A DNA stretch of 64,000 nt from the NCBI GenBank assembly GCA_963969495.1, contig OZ018317.1, forward strand, positions 30,958,503-31,022,502, written 5' to 3'. The position numbers and the translations under genes are program-made. The notes beneath the pieces are model-generated. The model did not search any database. It was not told the origin of the DNA and saw nothing but the letters and a program-made list of their open reading frames with translations. Shown piece by piece: positions 1 to 9,530 of the stretch. Each line of letters starts with the position of its first letter. The stretch's first letter is position 1. The stretch is from Ceratothoa steindachneri (lineage: Eukaryota; Arthropoda; Malacostraca; Isopoda; Cymothoidae).

Positions 1-172
1 TCCTCCCTTTTTCAGTCAGCATGTAACAGTTTTCTCGATATAATCAATTTATTACTCTCACTGTTGTACAGGTTTATTTATACCCAACTTGTTTGGAGTT
101 AAAAGCACCAGGTTATGTTCCATATTCATTGTTTTTCATCGTCCTAACATCGTGGCGTATTTTTTCCATCAG

Positions 173-316
173 GTAAAAGTAGTGAAGAAACCCCATTTCA
201 ACTTGGCCAAATTATTAGAATTGCACGGAGAAGGTGGGAAAGCCGTTGGTGCCGAAGTTGGGTCAACAGTAGAAAGACCTGACAACTATGAACCGCCAGT
301 GCAAGAATCTGTTTGA
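173..316 (+). CDS. RpS3A: Last coding exon of ribosomal protein S3A (eS1), partial
   Basis: A structural protein of the small ribosomal subunit. Seen: a pyrimidine-rich tract ending in CAG at 170-172 is followed by an open frame reading VKVVKKPHFNLAKLLELHGE and ending in ERPDNYEPPVQESV and TGA at 314-316. From knowledge of the family, the eS1/RPS3A C terminus has this form (VKxLKKPxF, KLxELHGEG, ETG or similar, VERxxGYEPPVQESV). The residues upstream of the acceptor in the same frame do not match the family, which supports a real intron; earlier exons would lie left of the window. The exon has no stops or shifts. An A-rich run at 358-369 follows, with no clear AATAAA. A retrocopy is less likely because of the intron-like upstream sequence. 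Confidence 0.9.
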   Translation, partial: VKVVKKPHFNLAKLLELHGEGGKAVGAEVGSTVERPDNYEPPVQESV

Positions 317-369
317 ATGAATCTAAGAATTCCTATACTCTTCATTATCCTGGTTTAAAAAAAAAAAGA

Positions 370-1250
370 CCATGTTTTTTTGGCTCTACATGGTGGCTTG
401 AGTAAAATAGTCATTGCGCCCCCCGTTCCCGGTCGCATAAGAAGGTGCCCTTTCTCAGGCAACCGTAAAGTGAACACAACGAGGAGCTCAGAATCACCGC
501 CTCTCAATGGGAGCGTTTGGGGGCCTGCGTGTCTACCACCCTTTCTTTCCTGACAGAGGTCGGCTTGCGGGCAGGAACCACCTCCCTTGCTTAGTGCCTG
601 CTCGGCTGGCCAAGGGCCCTTTTCCATTAAGGCCGGGTGGAAGCTTTATTATAGAGGGGTCCTTTGCTGTTTTGGCAGATGATCTAGGCGATGAGTAGCA
701 CGTCCTGCCCTTAGGTCCTCTCTGACGGTGAGACTACTAGTTAATGGAAAAGGAATCCTGGGCTTCGGTAAAGTGAAATTGTGCACGTCTGAACGGCCAG
801 GCCAACGTGTACGATCTTGTTGCAATTGGACGTATTTATGGTGGCAGTAGTAGCCCCCTCTCAATGAGGTGAACACCTTTGATTCAGTAGCGCCCCAGTT
901 TCCTAATAACGCTCGACCTTGGTAGGCAAGCTCTTGTGAGATATTCTCAAGTAGTCTACGAAATCCATAACATAAAGTCCTAATGGCAACCTGTTTTTTG
1001 CCGCCTTCAAGAGTTTCATATCTGTAAAATGCTAGACCTTCGGCTCTACCAAATTTCGTTGCCAATGCAACTCATTGGGGACACCCGGCGGTCTCGACGG
1101 CGCTACACTGCTTATCTGAAACTTTGTCTCCAGTTTCGTCTAGGCGGCGGAAGGAGGCGAAGCCTTCGCTAAGTTATGACCAGGGCCCGTACGGCCATTT
1201 CCTTGAGGCTTTTGCTCACCCAAGATGGACCACATTTCCGCTTTTGTCGT
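370..1250. other. Unassigned stretch upstream of an I-like fragment
   Basis: No protein family recognised. A 138-codon open frame on the minus strand (649-1065) has no motif I know. The GC-richer composition and the position directly before an I-like endonuclease fragment suggest this is decayed ORF1 or 5' region of the same element on the plus strand. That is inference only. Confidence 0.3.
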
Positions 1251-1252
1251 AG

Positions 1253-1700
1253 ATGCCTGGTCGACTGGGACGAGCTGCGGAGATTAGATATCTCTTTACA
1301 GGAGCCTGCGGGATTTGCCACCCGAACCACCACGCTATGAGGGTGCCACACAAGGGCATGAACTTTTACAGTCGATATGGTCACCGTTCTATCCCTGTGG
1401 CTATAAATGCCTCCTTTCAGGCAGTACCACTACACGTCGATAGGAGGTATATTGTTATTTCTGTGTACGTTAAATCGTCAGCAGACTTCCCGCCACGTCG
1501 TTGCACGGTTGGTCCCGTCTCTTGTTAAAGGAATTGAGCGGTGTGGACCCCGACCCCTCTGGTTGACTTACACGATCAATCCAAGCGGTAGGGCAGTTCC
1601 TCGTGGACGTGCTGGAAATAAGCGTAACGACCCTTTCTTGCCTTGATCCGTCCCTGTGCTCTGGATGCACACTTATTTGAGGTCGAACTAACTGCTCTAT
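1253..1700 (+). pseudogene. Decayed I-like retrotransposon endonuclease fragment
   Basis: Seen: the frame reads ASFQAVPLHVDRRYIVISVY, which matches the APE-type endonuclease of the well-preserved minus-strand copy at 52632-53174 (TSFQAVAVQLPLVRRYTVIS). Further on, LDPSLCSGCTLI near 1642-1680 corresponds to LDLSLCSPDAQLYL of that copy. Family role: nicks target DNA to prime reverse transcription. Several frame changes and stops separate the matching pieces, so it is dead. No RT follows. Confidence 0.65.
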
Positions 1701-2400
1701 CAATGTACCCCCTTGGTCAGGTAGAATCTGAATGGGTGCGATAGCAACAACGCTAGTAGCACAGGTGATTTGTCCCCGTGGCTACACTCAGACCCCCACC
1801 TGAAGTAGTGCCATATTGGTAGTAGCTCTTCCCTGCCCCAGAACTCTCAGGAAGGGAATTAACCGCAGTTATTCTTCGGTGGGGAGGGGCGAGAGTTTGG
1901 TCTCTGTCAAGAAGTTCCGGGTCCGGAGGAGCCATAATCTGCCTTATCCCAAATGCAGGAGGATTCTCTGCCCACCATAGTTGTCTATGTGATCCTCCCG
2001 AAGGAGAAATTTTCTGGGTAATGTTTGTAATGAGGGGGGCTGTCTTTATTTGAGAAGTGTTGCCCGAGGTCGGCTCTGAAGATCGTAAAAAGAAAACCCC
2101 CTTTTTCCGGTCAAAGTGGTACTTTGCCTTTTGATTCTGGGCGCAGTTATTTATTTCCTGCTCCTGTGGTCATAGAGAGAGAAAAACAAACATTGAAAAT
2201 GGCTACTAACCCCTCGCTGGGCTTAGAGATTAAGCGAAAAGTTCCCATAGGATAAAAAATTGCAGAAAGTGATCATTTTCACACTGATTTAAGCTAATAT
2301 GGGCTTTTATAACGACCTGCGGTAATGGTGACTTAGTTTTGGGCTTTTGAGGTGACGGCATAGCCACTTTCAGTTGTTGAGCGACCCCCTCCACCATAAA
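1701..2400. other. No gene recognised
   Basis: I see no coding or RNA family. The piece to about 2080 may be further decayed I-like sequence; the rest is AT-rich. Confidence 0.3.
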
Positions 2401-2404
2401 TAAA

Positions 2405-3055
2405 TATATTGGACCCGTTTATAGAAATTTTTTAAGCCATTCTAATATAGAATGTGACAAAGAAAGAAAATGAGCACTTTGATGTGTTTTATGAAATCTT
2501 ATAATTAAGTTCACATCCAACCAAAATATTTGACTTAAATGAATCTGAATGGATAAGTGCTCTAATACGAGCACTGTTCCCGAAGTATCTTCCCTATGCT
2601 GGTGCGATATGTGCAAGTAGTGCAAACTACGATTAGTAAACATACAAAATATAACTAGTGCCTATAAAATATTGCCAGACCCCTCGAAGAAAATGAGGAG
2701 AGCTCATGCTTGATTTTAGGAGCAATAAGCTCTGAGCTAAGACTACCAATTTCCTCAAGTTCAAAGTTTGGCCCAAAAAGTAATTAAGAAACTTTATAAC
2801 GATAAATACCGTCATTATAATCGATATAGCACCTAACGTAAAAGAATAAACAGCTTTAGTTAGATTTTTCAAAGTTATGCTCATGCGTATTCAGTTCCCT
2901 GTTGTGTCCCTAACCAACTCATTTTTTTATTTCTGTTAAATCGAGGAAAATTAGTACCGTTTTAGAAAGAAGAAAGAGACATATATTATTTTAGGTTGAA
3001 TAATTATAAAAATTTGTGTATAAGAGTATAAAAATGGGAGAGGAGGGGTCTAACC
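2405..3055. repeat. Unclassified dispersed repeat R, copy 1 (contiguous)
   Basis: Seen: 2463-2755 is similar to 11266-11588, and 2755-3050 is similar to 13905-14190, so this copy carries both halves joined. Shared runs include GCGATATGTGCAAG (2602 onward and again near 11424) and TTCAAAGTTTGGCCC. On the minus strand it has an 83-codon frame (2633-2884) rich in hydrophobic residues, whose translation is partly kept in copy 2 (LRKLVVLAQSLLLLK versus FRRAVFLDQSLLPQR). I do not recognise the protein, and no terminal repeats were found. Confidence 0.55.
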
Positions 3056-3640
3056 TGAATTCCGCTGAGTAGCCTGAGAAAAGGGCATTGATCATTAATA
3101 ATGGTTATCTTACACGGTAATGATAATAAATAACGGCATATCATACAGGAGTGAACTCACACTCTTAGATGCGATTTCTTTTCCCCACAACAGAAAATTT
3201 TGAATTGATTTATTTTAGTTTTGAGGCGTCAGCTAAGCTATAATACTGAATCTTATAATTATTTATGAAATTTACCTGCATTTTATACATGTACTATCCC
3301 TAGTCCCTTCCCCTTTGGATCAGCACATGGATTATGGGAAAACATTTCTGGCTCATTATATGTGTTTGTGCTTTGGATTTGACCTTCTGGACCGAGTAAC
3401 TAGTTATCGAGACGTGATTTTTCTATTAAGTGTAGAGGTAATCTTTGATGTGACTATGAGTGGTGAGAGCTGCTTTAGTTATAGCACCTTGTAAAAATGG
3501 CTATTTTGTGAGTGGCAAGTATTCCTCGTATAAAAAAGGGTGTTTGAATTTGTTCCATTCATTATGTTTGCCAACTTCATGTCAAAGAGACAATCTATCC
3601 GAGTCTTCTTACTGAACTCGCACGACTTCAACCTAAAGTT
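3056..3640. other. AT-rich stretch, nothing recognised
   Basis: No motif. A 71-codon plus-strand frame begins at 3540 but its match to Gypsy sequence starts only near 3640. Confidence 0.3.
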
Positions 3641-4553
3641 TGAAACTTCCTCTGTAATGATGCTGCTTGGGAAGCGTTCAATGCTACCAAAGAAGCCCTG
3701 GCAAACTCAATCAAACTACGGCACCCGTTGCCTAATGATTCATCGTACCAACTAGTGACATACAGCTCTCATTTCGCAGTGGGTGCTGCTCTTCATCGAA
3801 TGGTGAATGGGTCTCCAAAGCCAGTGACATTTTTCTACAGCAAATTAATCAAAACGCAACAAGCATACTCCACTATGAGAGGGAACTTTTGGTTGCGATA
3901 AATGACCTTATGTACGGACCAGAAACCAATGGCATCTGCCTTTTCCTCGCCGCTATGTGCAAATACCAACGGACATCACCGTAATTGGACGGAAATATTA
4001 TAATATATTAACGACATAGCGTACGTATGTGTTGAAAAGAATGTCAACTCACTCCAAATAGGCTCGTTTGACCTCCGAGTTTTTTTTTTGTAACAGTACA
4101 TGAGCAAGATGAAGTAAAATCATTTTTCTTCCCCGGGGATACTCAACTTTGGTGTGAAGTAACATCTAAATATTTACGACCGTTTATTCCTATAGCCTGC
4201 AGGATGTCATTTCCAAACAACTAAATACATAGTATATCTCATCCTGGAATTAGTGAAAACAGGATATTTCTGACCAAGACTAAGAAAAAAAAATGAGGTA
4301 GGGACATGAGAATGCATCCAATGCCAAGCAACTAAGGTCAATCGTCACACCGTTACCATTATTGCTCATTAGCATTCCCACTTCGAGATTAGAAACGTAC
4401 ACTTGACATTGTTGGTCCGTTACCACCGTGTACACTGCCTGGACAATCCTTCACATCTGATAATTGTTACCCATTAGCATGCATAGACAGAGCTACAGGT
4501 GGATTGAAGCTTTACTGGTTCCAGATATCATTGCTGCAATGATTGTTTTAGCC
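3640..4553 (+). pseudogene. Decayed Ty3/Gypsy RNase H to integrase, Gypsy-1-like (5' part)
   Basis: Seen: pieces such as SSYQLVTYSSHFAVGAALHR and NGSPKPVTFFYSKLIKTQQA match the Gypsy-1 RNase H at 18495-18848 (PYQLVTNCSQFAAGAALHQM, SRPVAFFSSKL form). A later piece around 4390-4500 matches the integrase region with HMDIVGPLP in Gypsy-1. Many stops and frameshifts. The reverse transcriptase upstream is missing or unrecognisable. The copy continues at 5011 after a SINE dimer. Confidence 0.75.
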
Positions 4554-4554
4554 T

Positions 4555-4808
4555 GTAGCGTGCGAGTTCAATCGAGCGGCTTTAAATGCTTTGCTTGAAT
4601 GTCTCTTTTGCGACTCAGAATGGCCGAGTGGTTTAAGGCTTTCGCTACTTTTCTTTCTTTATTTTTCTTTGCTTCCCCTTTCCTACACAAAGCTATATAC
4701 AATGCTTCCCAGGGCCGGGGAGGGAAAACATTATTCCTCGAATAACATTTCCTCACGCCGTTACCCTCAATCCCTCAAAATATGCTCCGCTTCTAGGAGG
4801 GGGACTGT
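4555..4808 (+). repeat. tRNA-like SINE unit, locus 1, copy a
   Basis: Seen: TGGCCGAGTGG at 4621-4631 is a perfect class II tRNA (Leu/Ser type) A box followed by TTTAAGGC. A pyrimidine-rich tract and a tail with CCGCTTCTAGGAGGGG follow. This unit lacks most of the B-box half present in copy b. The same tail joins directly to a second unit at 4809, so the two are head to tail with a 254-bp period. It sits in the decayed Gypsy integrase. No autonomous coding capacity. Confidence 0.7.
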
Positions 4809-5010
4809 GTAGCGTGCAAGAAGTTCAGGCGAGCGGCTTTAAATACTTTGCTTGAATGAGTCTTTTGGGGAACTCAGGATGGCCGAGTGGTTTAAGGCTA
4901 TCACTAACGTTAGACTGTTCAGCGACGCGGGAAGCGCGTTTGAAAGTCGTTTCGCTACTTTTCTTTCTTTATTTTTCTTTGCCCCCCCTTTCCTACACAA
5001 AAATATCTAA
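4809..5010 (+). repeat. tRNA-like SINE unit, locus 1, copy b
   Basis: Seen: A box TGGCCGAGTGG at 4880-4890, then GCGACGCGGGAAGCGCGTTTGAA, where the last part is a weak B box (consensus GWTCRANNC), then TTTCTTTCTTTATTTTTC and CCCCCTTTCCTACAC. It matches the two minus-strand units at 38887-39381. The tail ends at AAATATCTAAAAG, where the interrupted Gypsy copy resumes. Family knowledge: such a tRNA head plus a pyrimidine-rich body fits a tRNA-derived SINE transcribed by RNA polymerase III. Confidence 0.7.
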
Positions 5011-5590
5011 AAGCCTTCTTAGACGGGTGAACTCCAGATTTGGTGTTCCACTGTATGTGATAACTTGACAGAGGAGCCCAGTTTGAATCTGAACTTTTCA
5101 AGGAATTATCTGCCCTAGTTTGTTTTAATCAACTGCTAACCACGGCGTACCGAACGACCATAAACGCAATAGCAGATACATCACACATAACTATTAATGC
5201 TCGTTGGTAAGGATAGATAATGGCCTTACCAATTGTTTGGGGGGCATCCAAAATCTGCCTAATGATTCGGGTATCTCGCTATTTATTGCCGTCACGGGGA
5301 CAACTTTTTTTTTTTCCTATTTTACAAACCCCCTAACTGCAGCCTATTTTTCAAAAGTCAATTCCAAATTCATTAGCTAAAGCTGTCACAAATTGATTTC
5401 ACACACATCTCTGAAGGACATATACATTCAGTACCGAAATTGTTCGTACCCAAGGAATTAAGAGATGTCACGCATGTGGAGTCCGAGTTGATCGCGTTCA
5501 AAAATATCTTGAAACGCTTTATGCAGGCCCGTTCCGTGTTTTCGGATGCGACGACAAAGTATACAAATCAGAATTTCCTAACGCTCAGTG
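5011..5590 (+). pseudogene. Decayed Ty3/Gypsy integrase, Gypsy-1-like (3' part)
   Basis: Seen: TTAGACGGGTGAACTCCAG and the following bases line up with the Gypsy-1 integrase core at 19490-19620 (SRFGVPLYVLSDRGDQFQ in Gypsy-1; here NSRFGVPLYVIT then a stop where SDRG should be). A later part, near 5450-5560, matches the C-terminal part with FVPRDLQNATHVWVRIDRV in Gypsy-1. It completes the copy broken at 4554 by the SINE dimer. Confidence 0.75.
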
Positions 5591-5905
5591 AAATAGAGAC
5601 CGGCAGAATATAAAATTATAAAAAAAAAATTCAGAATCTCTCAACACTTTGAAATTCAAGTCAATAATAAAAATTGAAATTAGAAGGAAAATATAAAAGG
5701 AAAAATACTATAGTCGTGGTGCACACAACAAACATGTATGCATTTGGACATTGGACATAAAAAGTGAGGAATATAGTAGGAGAAATAGTGGGGAAATAGG
5801 GAAAAATTATAGGAAAGTGAAAATGAAAGGTAGTATGAAAGACAGATCACTGGCTTTCTTTGCGTTTTTTTTTTGATAATATATAAATATATCTGGTAAT
5901 GCACT
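5591..5905. other. AT-rich stretch, nothing recognised
   Basis: A 74-codon minus-strand frame (5680-5904) is low-complexity and matches nothing I know. It lies just beyond the 3' end of the Jockey-like element. Confidence 0.3.
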
Positions 5906-5954
5906 GGGCATTCAAGCCTTTGTAGTTGTAGATGTTATCTCTACGTGGCTTGTA

Positions 5955-5993
5955 GAAGATTTTCGTCTTCATCTCTGGGTATTTCACACCCAG
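5955..5993 (-). other. Two adjacent hairpin-forming repeats at the 3' end of the Jockey-like element
   Basis: Seen: GAAGATTTTCGTCTTC (5955-5970), arms of 5 bp, and CTGGGTATTTCACACCCAG (5975-5993), arms of 6 bp, close together about 50-90 bp inside the 3' end of the element. A hairpin in the 3' UTR is a plausible recognition site for the element's own RT. That role is inference. Confidence 0.5.
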
Positions 5994-6163
5994 GCTTTGA
6001 TGTTATGTTATGTGTTGTTTAGGTTTTTATTGTTTTATGGCGATATTTCGCACAGAAATTTGGGGAAGTGTTTATTAGAACTAAATTTAGCAAATGCTAA
6101 ATCAGTGGCTAACTTCGCTTGGCTTTGTTCATGATTTGAGTTGTGAATAGGGGTTTTCTAGCT

Positions 6164-6844
6164 TTAAGTGAACTTTGGGTCGACGTCAATGTCATTCGGT
6201 AGTCTGCTGCTTTTAAAAGAAATTGGTCGTCTTATCTTACGTAAATTGTCAAAGTCAATGTGCTCTAGTACAAACTCGAGAGGGAGGTGCCGGTGCACCT
6301 TGTCCCAGATTTTGGTTGCTCTGAGGTGCAGCTCCACGTTTATGGGGGTCATCCCCAGTTCACCATGGAGTTTACTCTGCCTTCTCTCTTCTCTCCTTCG
6401 GGCTCCCGTAATGATATATACTGCCTTATTCTGGACCCTTTGCAGTTTAAGGACTTGGGTCTTGGAAACTACGTTTATAGGGACCGGGGAGTACAGGAGT
6501 TTTGAGCGAATGCACGCATTATAGATTTTAAGTTTGTTGGAGGTGCTCAGGTTTACGAATTTTAAAAATTCACCCAAGTCCATCCGTGCATTCTGTGTAG
6601 TTTTCGCTACATTATTCCTATACCCACCAGTCGTAATATGTAGTCCCAGAACCGTGCCCTCCGTGCGGTATGGGATGCGCGCACCCCCCACACGGATGTC
6701 TGCCAGTGTCCTTCGGAATAGTGGAATTACACGGAACTCTTGGGCATTGGTGGATATCTTCCATCTTTCGAAAGAGTTGATGTTTTCGATTTCCACTGCC
6801 GTACTCCGTCCATGAAATTCGCATTTCGATAAGGCCCCGTACAT
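6164..6844 (-). pseudogene. ORF2 thumb and C-terminal domain
   Basis: 226 open codons. GTVLGLHITTGGYRNNV is the post-palm VLGxxxD-like region. KIYNACIRSKLLYSPVPI and VLKLQRVQNKAVYIITGARR are the typical Jockey-type thumb. The end (DVDPKFT, stop at 6164) marks the pol C terminus. No RNase H follows. The second copy at 12296-12553 has the same QNKA..IITG signature. Confidence 0.85.
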
Positions 6845-7140
6845 ATCATTGTTATGTCGTCCGCAAATTGGACGTACAAGGAACCCTCAGTCAAAGGTTG
6901 GGGAAGGTCTCTGGTGTATATGTTGTAGAGCAGGGGACTGATGCACCCGCCTTGCGGCACCCCCGCCTCGAGTTCGAACTCAGGGCCGCTATAACCTTTA
7001 ATACTCAGAAACGCCCTCCTCTCCATCACGTAGTCACAAAGAATCCTCTCATGTATGGGATTGAGGCCCAGTTGTAAGATCTTATATTGTAGGCCTCTCC
7101 TCCATACTTTGTCAAGGGCCTTTTTGACATCGCGTAGCAC
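6727..7140 (-). pseudogene. ORF2 reverse transcriptase, catalytic palm
   Basis: Seen: DVKKALDKVWRRGL (motif A region), GVPQGGCISPLLYNIYT at residues 60-76 (motif B) and FADD at 92-95 (catalytic motif C). All three key aspartates appear present. The frame is lost after FADDITMIC and continues in the 6844-6164 frame, so one shift lies near 6840. Confidence 0.9.
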
Positions 7141-7161
7141 CAGATTTGCGTGGCGTTTTTC

Positions 7162-7760
7162 TTATTTTACTTTTGCCAACTTCTCGGTAATTACGGCTAG
7201 CGCCGTGTCTGTTCTTCGCTTCGCTTGGAAGCCATGCTGTTGATTGTTATGAGAATTGTTATTCTCGAGGAACGTATTTACCCTATTGGCCAATATCTTC
7301 TCCAAGACTTTCCCTGAAAATTCTAGGAGAGATATGGGCCTAAAGTTAGCTGGACTGTCCGGTGGTTTACCGGCTTTTGGAATGAATATCATTTTCGCTA
7401 CCTTCCAATGGTCAGGGAGTAACCCACATTTAGGCACGCGTTCATGATATTCATGAGCCCCAATAAGATATTGGGCGGGGCTCGAATTTAATTCTCCTTC
7501 GTCCGTCCTGTACGCCCCGGTGCTCGCTGTCGAAAGGATTTTAAGGTCATTGAGAGTTCCTCGGCAGTAATTCTACCGCCTCGTCCTTCCATTTCCCTAT
7601 CCTGTGATACGCAATAGTGAGGGTGGGTTCTGTGTATTTGATCATTCAGGTCGTTAATAATTACGTCTTCGAAGTCTAAATCGAAGTCATCATTCTCTTC
7701 CGGGGATATCTTAAATATAGATGCCCAAAAGAGTCTGAATTCCTCTTCGATTCTTTCCAC
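7162..7760 (-). pseudogene. ORF2 reverse transcriptase, N-terminal motifs
   Basis: Two frames. 7760-7488 holds the region just before the RT (RIEEEFRLFWASIFK). 7437-7162 holds motifs 0-2: DHWKVAKMIFIPKAGKP, FRPISLLEFSGKVLEKIL and QHGFQAKRRTDTAL. All are standard for non-LTR reverse transcriptases. A frameshift near 7440-7490 parts the two. Confidence 0.85.
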
Positions 7761-7808
7761 GTCGGAAATTTCAGTGTCATCACGTCTAAGTTTAATAGTC
7801 TTTGCTGG

Positions 7809-8843
7809 CTATCCGCCTTTTAGTCGTTTAACCGTCTGCCAGAATGTACGTGAGTCGGTTTCTACGTTTAGTCCGTCAATTAAATTATTCCAGGGTACAT
7901 TCTGTTGGTCCCTTATAAGAGTCATTAGTTCGTCACGTATGAGTCGTGTTTGTCGGTGTGTGTTGATGTTGGGGCCAGTGAGGTTCACTTCATTGATCCG
8001 TTCCCTATAATCCCTCGCGAGGGATTTCATTCTAGGGGTCCATGAGGGGGCAGGGAGAGTTTTAAACTTAACTCGGGGGACGGCTTCCTTGTCGGCTTTT
8101 AATAAATTTTCATTCAATTTATCCAACTCCTCGTCAATTTCTTCTAGGGAGGCATTATTTAAGGGTTCTGGGTTACAACTTTCAAGGAGTTGTTTATACT
8201 TATCCCAGTTGGCTCGAGCGTAGCTCTTTCGCTCCGGGATAGGGATTTGAATGGGGGAGGTTGAGACTCTAATAAGGATAGCCTGGTGGTCGCTGGGAAT
8301 AGGGGGGCCCGGCTCAATGAAGTAATTATATGGGAACATATTGCTTGTTAGAACAATGTCTGGTTTGGTGGCTGACCTGTGAGTGATGAATGTGGGGAAG
8401 TCTGGTCCAATTCTAGTCATAATGTGTCTATCGATAAGTGTCTCGAGATTCCTGCCTGCTGGGTTGGTCGACGTATAACCGGAGGCAGCGCTTCTTGCAT
8501 TGAGGTCACCGGCAAAGAGAACGGTTCTGCCGTGACCACATAGCTGCAAGAAGTTGGGAAGGGGAAAATACCCTCTCCTTTGGGTTTGGTACCCCGTTGC
8601 CAGGACCAGGGGTCCCACTGCCGTACGGACCTCCACAGCAAGGTAAGATTCGTCGAGTCCACTTATTGATCTGAAGTCAAGCTCTCTTTTCACAGCTATA
8701 GCGCATCCGTCATAACGTTCTCCGCTGTGATTTTTGGTCAAGACTTCGTAGGGAAAGATTTTTAGTGGGTTTGAGTCATTTATTCCATGTTCGGAAATAA
8801 ATATAACGTCTGGGTCGCATTGTCTTAATACATTTCCGTACAC
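7809..8843 (-). pseudogene. ORF2 endonuclease domain and linker
   Basis: APE-type endonuclease that nicks the target. Seen in 344 open codons: E18 in FISEHGIN, DGCAIAVKREL (45-55), GDLNAR at 112-117, KPDIVLT at 160-166 and SDHQAI at 184-189, all the expected APE motifs in order. The frame opens after a stop, with GTG where the conceptual start falls, and the first 20 or so residues of the domain (the QxNxNG motif) are missing or in another frame. After residue 200 comes the linker to the reverse transcriptase, ending in FWQTVKRLKGG. Confidence 0.85.
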
Positions 8844-8948
8844 TGTCGTTTATTTGTCTATCCGTCAGAGTTCAAGTGTCATATTTTTTGAGTCGTCATT
8901 GTATAGTTCACTTAAGGGTTTTTGAGTGTAATATGATGTTTTTATGAC

Positions 8949-9420
8949 TTATTCTCTTACGAGCTTAGGTCCTTGTGGAGTGTTAGGAGGCGTGATGGTT
9001 TTTACTGTCCGTTTTTTCCTGTATTCGCCGTCAGTAAGGGTGATAAAAGAGTCCGGAGTCAGTTTAATCAAGCCTTGGAGTAAAGCCTCCTCGACCTGCT
9101 TTTCACTGTACTCGTCCGAGGTAAATTCCCATTTGTATTTTACGGCTATTAAACCTTCAGATACATCTAGGGCATCCATCTTCTTAGGAAAAGGGGACCC
9201 TTCAGCAGCGAATACCTTCAAGTTATTTTTTCTTGAATGGTATGCGTGCCTAGATTCCCTCTTGCAAGAAGAGGACGATCTTGGGCGTCTCTGGGGCTGC
9301 GAGGTTTTCCGTGAGCGGGATGAACGTGCCCCTCCCTCGGCTCTTGCAACTCCAGTCTCCGTAATCTCATTGTCAACCTGTGTGTGTGCGTGGGTGGTTT
9401 TGTTCTGGTGAGTTTCTGTT
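8949..9420 (-). pseudogene. ORF1 C-terminal tail, shifted out of frame
   Basis: Seen: after the ORF1 stop a second open frame reads an Arg/Ser-rich run (ARSSRSRKTSQPQRRPRSSS) and then KVFAAEGSPFPKKMDALDVS to a stop at 8949. The basic composition fits the nucleic-acid-binding tail of Gag-like proteins. I infer a frameshift or stop between 9531 and 9420 that separates it from the knuckle domain. It could instead be a separate small ORF. Confidence 0.5.
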
Positions 9421-9530
9421 AATTGTTTTTGTTCCGTGCGTGCTTTTGCAGCCTGGATCCTGGGGTACCTGGAGGAAGCTGGGGTTGTGGCATTGCTGGG
9501 AGTTGGGAGCTTCTGACAACTAGTCTCGCA

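Noticed and set aside
649..1065. 138-codon minus-strand frame as a gene
   Set aside because: No motif, and it lies opposite a probable decayed plus-strand I-like copy.
4621..4890. Functional tRNA-Leu or tRNA-Ser genes
   Set aside because: Only the A box is well kept; acceptor stem does not pair, B box is weak and the same unit is found as repeats at four places.
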